26,258 nucleotides of DNA from an uncultured Alphaproteobacteria bacterium (GTDB lineage: Bacteria > Pseudomonadota > Alphaproteobacteria > RF32 > CAG-239). The notes beneath the pieces were generated by a model. That model saw only the letters and a program-made list of their open reading frames with translations, was not told the origin of the DNA and did no database searches. Within the stretch, counting starts at the first letter, position 1. Every line of letters starts with the position of its first letter. Of this stretch, positions 23,087 through 26,258 are shown piece by piece. The position numbers were made by a program, and so were the translations under genes. The stretch spans positions 1-26,258 of the forward strand of contig CAKQKH010000018.1 in NCBI GenBank assembly GCA_934248075.1. Reading direction: 5' to 3'.

Positions 23087-23709
23087 TACCACCAGCTGCG
23101 GTCATCATTGCTTAAGCGACGAAAAGTTTCAGTCCATTCGTTAATTTTGCTGTTATCTGTGTCCAGCATTATAATCCGATAAACCAAAATCGGTTCTTCC
23201 GGTGTTCCGGCATTGTCGATTATGGTTTCCAGAATATAATCGGCTTCGTCTTTGTTTTGGGTAACCTTATAAGTTTTGGAGCCTTCAATAATTTTTCTTG
23301 TGGTTCGCTCTGCGTTGTAGATTCCGTCAGGCATTTTGCGATCGGCTTTCTTCAAACCGCTGATAAACAAAAATGTATCGCCGTTATTTTCATAAAAATC
23401 TCTGGTTTCATCTAACATTCGGTTGGTGGCGCGGGCAGCCGGAATAGCATACACCTCCGCAATCGGGGCATATTCTTCATATCTCTCGGCGCGGGTTGGC
23501 AACTGATAAGTTCCAGGTTCGTCCACAACAATTTCCACTTCTTCGGCCGGCAGGGCTATTTCTTTAACCGGCGCTTGTTTAGAAACCTTAACTTCGCGTA
23601 CCTCTTTATAATCGCCGTCATCAAAGATTATCTCTTCCAGAGTTGAGTTTTCGGTGTTGGCGCATGCCGACAGAGCCAGCAATCCCAAAATCATCAAGGC
23701 TTTTTTCAT
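23086..23709 (-). CDS. Lipoprotein with LpoB-like C-terminal region
   Basis: A 207-residue lipoprotein with signal MKKALMILGLLALSAC (lipobox LSAC, C16). Residues 17-100 are an acidic, proline-containing linker. Residues ~100-207 look like a compact alpha/beta domain with EADYILETIID...VYRIIMLDTDNSKINEWTE, similar in plan to LpoB, the outer-membrane lipoprotein that activates a peptidoglycan synthase. The same D/E-ADY-I...L-D/N-T-x-x-S pattern recurs in its partner gene. The ATG at 23709 has GAGGA 7 bases upstream; the adjacent TTG at 23712 is less likely. Not strong enough to name it lpoB. Confidence 0.8.
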   Translation of the reverse strand: MKKALMILGLLALSACANTENSTLEEIIFDDGDYKEVREVKVSKQAPVKEIALPAEEVEIVVDEPGTYQLPTRAERYEEYAPIAEVYAIPAARATNRMLDETRDFYENNGDTFLFISGLKKADRKMPDGIYNAERTTRKIIEGSKTYKVTQNKDEADYILETIIDNAGTPEEPILVYRIIMLDTDNSKINEWTETFRRLSNDDRSWW

Positions 23710-23743
23710 CAAACTATCCTCAATAAGTTTAAATCTGCTTCTG

Positions 23744-23749
23744 ATTATA
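23744..23749 (-). promoter_or_regulatory. -10 box upstream of the lipoprotein pair
   Basis: A perfect TATAAT on the minus strand, 34 bases before the start codon. No good -35 hexamer lies at the right distance (GTGAAT at 15 bases is poor). Confidence 0.45.
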
Positions 23750-23796
23750 AAGATTATTTTTGAAATTCACATAATATTTTTTTACTTATTCACTAT

Positions 23797-23825
23797 TTGC
23801 AATTTAAAATAAATTATATTACACT
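23797..23825 (+). promoter_or_regulatory. Probable promoter of the DUF1294 - ABC exporter pair
   Basis: TTGCAA (23797-23802), 17-base spacer, TACACT (23820-23825). The start codon is 34 bases beyond, and the region is AT-rich and divergent from the lipoprotein pair. Confidence 0.45.
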
Positions 23826-23859
23826 GCCGATAACTTGAACATAAAAAATCAGAAAACGA

Positions 23860-24297
23860 ATGGTTATAACCTTTACCGCGATTTTATTTGGGCTTGCCGC
23901 TTTTATCTATCCTCTGCGCCGCAATATTTTCTTTTTGCTTAATAGTGCGTTGGTAGTTGGTGTGGCCTATTGGCTGGAGAATCATTACTTTACCGCCCCT
24001 TTGTTTAACCCGAAAACATTTTTGTTGTTTGTGGTTTTTCAGGTTACGTTTGCCAATGTCACCACTTTTTTAGCTTATGGCGTGGACAAATACGCAGCTG
24101 TCAAAGGCGCGTGGCGCGTGCGTGAAAATGATTTGCACATGATGGAGTTTTTAGGCGGTTGGATGGGCGCGTGGCTGGCGCAAAAAGTTTTTCATCACAA
24201 AACCAGCAAAAAGAGCTTTCAGTCAATGTATAAGTTGATGATATTAATGGAGTTTGCCGCGGTTTATGTTATCCTCAAATTCTTAAATTTATTATAG
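23860..24297 (+). CDS. DUF1294 membrane protein
   Basis: A 145-residue inner-membrane protein with about four helices. The DUF1294 core is clear: YGVDKYAAVKGAWRVRENDLHMMEFLGGWMGAWLAQ followed by HHKTSKKSFQ (residues ~73-126). The function of this family is unknown. It is preceded by an AT-rich promoter region with only a weak ribosome site. The ABC exporter gene begins 8 bases after its stop, so the two are probably one operon. Confidence 0.87.
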   Translation: MVITFTAILFGLAAFIYPLRRNIFFLLNSALVVGVAYWLENHYFTAPLFNPKTFLLFVVFQVTFANVTTFLAYGVDKYAAVKGAWRVRENDLHMMEFLGGWMGAWLAQKVFHHKTSKKSFQSMYKLMILMEFAAVYVILKFLNLL

Positions 24298-24305
24298 GGA
24301 ACCTC

Positions 24306-26078
24306 ATGTCTAAAAAAGATAAAGTCAAAGAATCTCCAAAACTACCGTTTATGGATCATTACAAAATCATGTGGCCATATGTGCGCCCCTATATGTTCAG
24401 GGCTTTATTGGCAATTGCGCTGTGTATTCCTATTGGCGCGCTAGATGCCGTTGTCGCCATGGCTCTCAAGCCGTATATGGATGTTGTTTTGGTGGACAAA
24501 AGCGCTCATTCTCCGGCATATATCCCATTACTGATTGTGGCGTTTACTTTTGTTCAAGGTGCGTTGAATTATACCGCGACTTATCTCAATTCTTGGGTTG
24601 GCGGCCGTATAACTACCGATGTCAAGCTGGCTCTGTTTAAGAAACTTCTGTTTCTTGAGCCGGCATTTTATGACAAACATGATTCCGGTCACATCATTCA
24701 GCGTTTTTCTTCCGATGTCGATACTGCCTGCACTGGGTTAATTGATAACTTGCGCTTGTTTGTTTCCCGCACATTTTCTTCTCTGTCTTTGATTGGCGTT
24801 TTAATATACAATTCATGGCAGTTGTCAATTATTGCAATTCTGGTGCTGATTTGCGCGCTTTTGCCGCTCACTTTTGTTCGCCGTATGATTAAAGGCATCA
24901 TATACAAATCAGTGCAAGAGAGTTCTACGATTCTCACAAATTATAATGAAACTTATCACGGTAACAAAACCATAGCTTCTTACAATTTGCAACAGCGTGC
25001 ATTTAATGATTACAACTCGGTTATTACCAAATTGTTTAAGCTGACAATCAAAATGGTGCAACGCACGGCGTGGATGACCCCGATGCTGCATGTGATTGCC
25101 TCCGTTGGCATTGGCGGTGTTATCGGCTATGGCAGTTATTTGATTGTCAACGGCACCATTACCTCTGGTAATTTTGTTTCGTTTATCACGGCTCTGATTA
25201 TGTTATACAATCCAATCAAGAGCATCGGCAAAAATTTCAGCGCGGTTCAAGTGTCGTTTTTGGCCATTGAGCGCATTGCCGATATTTTGAGTATCAAACC
25301 GCAAATTGCCAGCAAGCCAGATGCCAAAGAGCTTAAAAAAGTTTCTCACGATATTTGTTTTGATGACGTGTGTTTTGCTTATAATCCTGACAATCCGGTG
25401 CTTAAGCACATCAATCTTAAGGTCAAGGCCGGCACCACCACGGCGCTGGTTGGTAATTCCGGCGGCGGAAAATCTACGGTAGTAAGCTTGTTACCGCGTT
25501 TTTATGATGTCTGCTCCGGCAAAATTACTATTGACGGTCGTGATATTCGAGATTTCACCTTGGAAAGTCTGCGCAGCAAAATTGCGGTGGTTTTTCAGGA
25601 CAATTTCTTGTTTTCCGGCACAATACGCGACAATATTCTTATGGGTAAGCCTGATGCCACAGACGCGGAGATTAACAAGGCTCTGGAGATGGCTTATCTC
25701 AAAGATTTTGTGACTGAGCAGGAAAACGGCTTAGATACGGATATCGGCGAGCGTGGTAGTTTGTTGTCAGGCGGACAACGTCAGCGTCTGGCAATCGCTC
25801 GTGCTTTCATCAAAAATGCTCCGATTGTAATTTTAGATGAGGCCACCTCTGCCCTTGACAACAAATCAGAAGCGGTAGTGCAAAAAGCCATAGAAAATCT
25901 GATGCAGGACCGAACAGTGTTTGTCATAGCTCACCGCCTGTCAACTATCCAAAATGCCGATGTTATTGTCGTTGTGAATGACGGTGAAATTATTGAACAA
26001 GGATCGCATGAACAGCTGTTGCAAAAAGAAAACGGCGCGTATCGTTCTTTGTACAATGCCCAGTTTAAGAAAAAATAG
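24306..26078 (+). CDS. MsbA-like ABC exporter (membrane plus ATPase domains)
   Basis: A 590-residue half-transporter that dimerises in the inner membrane. Six membrane helices fill residues ~30-315. The nucleotide-binding domain has Walker A GNSGGGKST (383-391), Q-loop Q431, signature LSGGQ (487-491), Walker B ILDE (D511, E512) and the switch histidine H543. The sequence resembles MsbA, the lipid A flippase, but close relatives export other lipids, peptides or drugs, so the substrate is not certain. GGGA precedes the ATG by 5 bases. It is probably co-transcribed with the DUF1294 gene. Confidence 0.92.
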   Translation: MSKKDKVKESPKLPFMDHYKIMWPYVRPYMFRALLAIALCIPIGALDAVVAMALKPYMDVVLVDKSAHSPAYIPLLIVAFTFVQGALNYTATYLNSWVGGRITTDVKLALFKKLLFLEPAFYDKHDSGHIIQRFSSDVDTACTGLIDNLRLFVSRTFSSLSLIGVLIYNSWQLSIIAILVLICALLPLTFVRRMIKGIIYKSVQESSTILTNYNETYHGNKTIASYNLQQRAFNDYNSVITKLFKLTIKMVQRTAWMTPMLHVIASVGIGGVIGYGSYLIVNGTITSGNFVSFITALIMLYNPIKSIGKNFSAVQVSFLAIERIADILSIKPQIASKPDAKELKKVSHDICFDDVCFAYNPDNPVLKHINLKVKAGTTTALVGNSGGGKSTVVSLLPRFYDVCSGKITIDGRDIRDFTLESLRSKIAVVFQDNFLFSGTIRDNILMGKPDATDAEINKALEMAYLKDFVTEQENGLDTDIGERGSLLSGGQRQRLAIARAFIKNAPIVILDEATSALDNKSEAVVQKAIENLMQDRTVFVIAHRLSTIQNADVIVVVNDGEIIEQGSHEQLLQKENGAYRSLYNAQFKKK

Positions 26079-26177
26079 TTTTTATTTTGTCGTCTTCTGT
26101 GCAATGATCCGCCCTTGCAGGGTATTATATCATTTTCCTGCTGATTAACCTTTTTTATAGCAATTTTGCAAAATATC

Positions 26178-26258
26178 TTGTTGAAAACTGCGGGAACGGC
26201 TTGGCTTTTGCTGGTACTTGGTTATCATACCTTATGGTACATTAACGAAAGTCGGAGT
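26178..26258 (+). CDS. Possible partial gene at the right edge (N-terminus only)
   Basis: An open frame runs from 26145 to the window end without a stop. From a TTG at 26178 it reads LLKTAGTAWLLLVLGYHTLWYINESRS, a hydrophobic stretch like a signal anchor, loosely resembling the N-terminus of DUF2125 proteins. There is no clear ribosome site, and the start could also be the TTG at 26166 or 26181. The sequence is too short to decide. Confidence 0.3.
   Translation, partial: MLKTAGTAWLLLVLGYHTLWYINESRS

Noticed and set aside
26105..26133. Small imperfect hairpin after the ABC exporter gene
   Set aside because: Only three GC pairs around CCC-TTGCA-GGG with no T run; too weak to call a terminator.

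Overview
The window looks like a chromosomal segment of a Gram-negative bacterium, most likely an alphaproteobacterium. The evidence is a TPR/YfgM-like - bamB - der operon, Tgt, a PhoB-type regulator, an MsbA-like exporter, several lipoproteins with clear lipoboxes, and AT-leaning intergenic DNA with ordinary sigma70-like promoters. The lineage is inferred from gene content and gene order, without a database search. Nothing suggests a plasmid, prophage, CRISPR array or integron. Most genes are housekeeping.

Layout. Bases 1-644 carry no credible gene and are packed with short perfect palindromes, including two that resemble known dispersed intergenic repeat types. On the minus strand from 5319 to 645 lie an unknown four-TM membrane protein, then (from an internal promoter) a TPR/YfgM-like membrane protein, the outer-membrane assembly lipoprotein BamB and the ribosome-assembly GTPase Der. 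On the plus strand from 5470 to 10927 lie a seven-TM PAS-GGDEF diguanylate cyclase, an RlmC/RlmD-type RNA m5U methyltransferase, a small lipoprotein and transketolase, closed by a strong bidirectional hairpin. A minus-strand exported protein with an HELCH metallopeptidase-like motif follows (12070-10970), with a SemiSWEET-type sugar transporter divergent from it. Next come class II fructose-bisphosphate aldolase and a COG2509 flavoprotein, each with its own terminator, a possible 36-residue small protein, and a ferritin-like DPSL-type protein on the minus strand.

From 16142 to 22091 all genes are on the plus strand: ribulose-phosphate 3-epimerase, a PhoB-like regulator, Tgt, a LOG-family protein, an SpmA-SpmB fusion, D-aminoacyl-tRNA deacylase and an unknown helical protein. 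A minus-strand pair of exported proteins (23709-22088) may share an LpoB/CsgG-like fold. A DUF1294 membrane protein and an MsbA-like ABC exporter close the window, with a possible truncated gene at the right edge.

How the genes fit together. Transketolase, aldolase, epimerase and a sugar transporter sit within about 8 kb, a loose sugar-phosphate neighbourhood. BamB, the YfgM-like protein, the LpoB-like pair and the MsbA-like exporter concern the cell envelope. Der, the m5U methyltransferase, Tgt and Dtd concern ribosome and tRNA quality. The least explained items are the palindrome mosaic at 1-530, the HELCH protein, the small ORF whose stop codon lies in its terminator stem, the paired LpoB/FlgT-like proteins, and three proteins of unknown function (4129-5319, 8337-8924, 21318-22091). 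I did not find a clear new multi-gene system.
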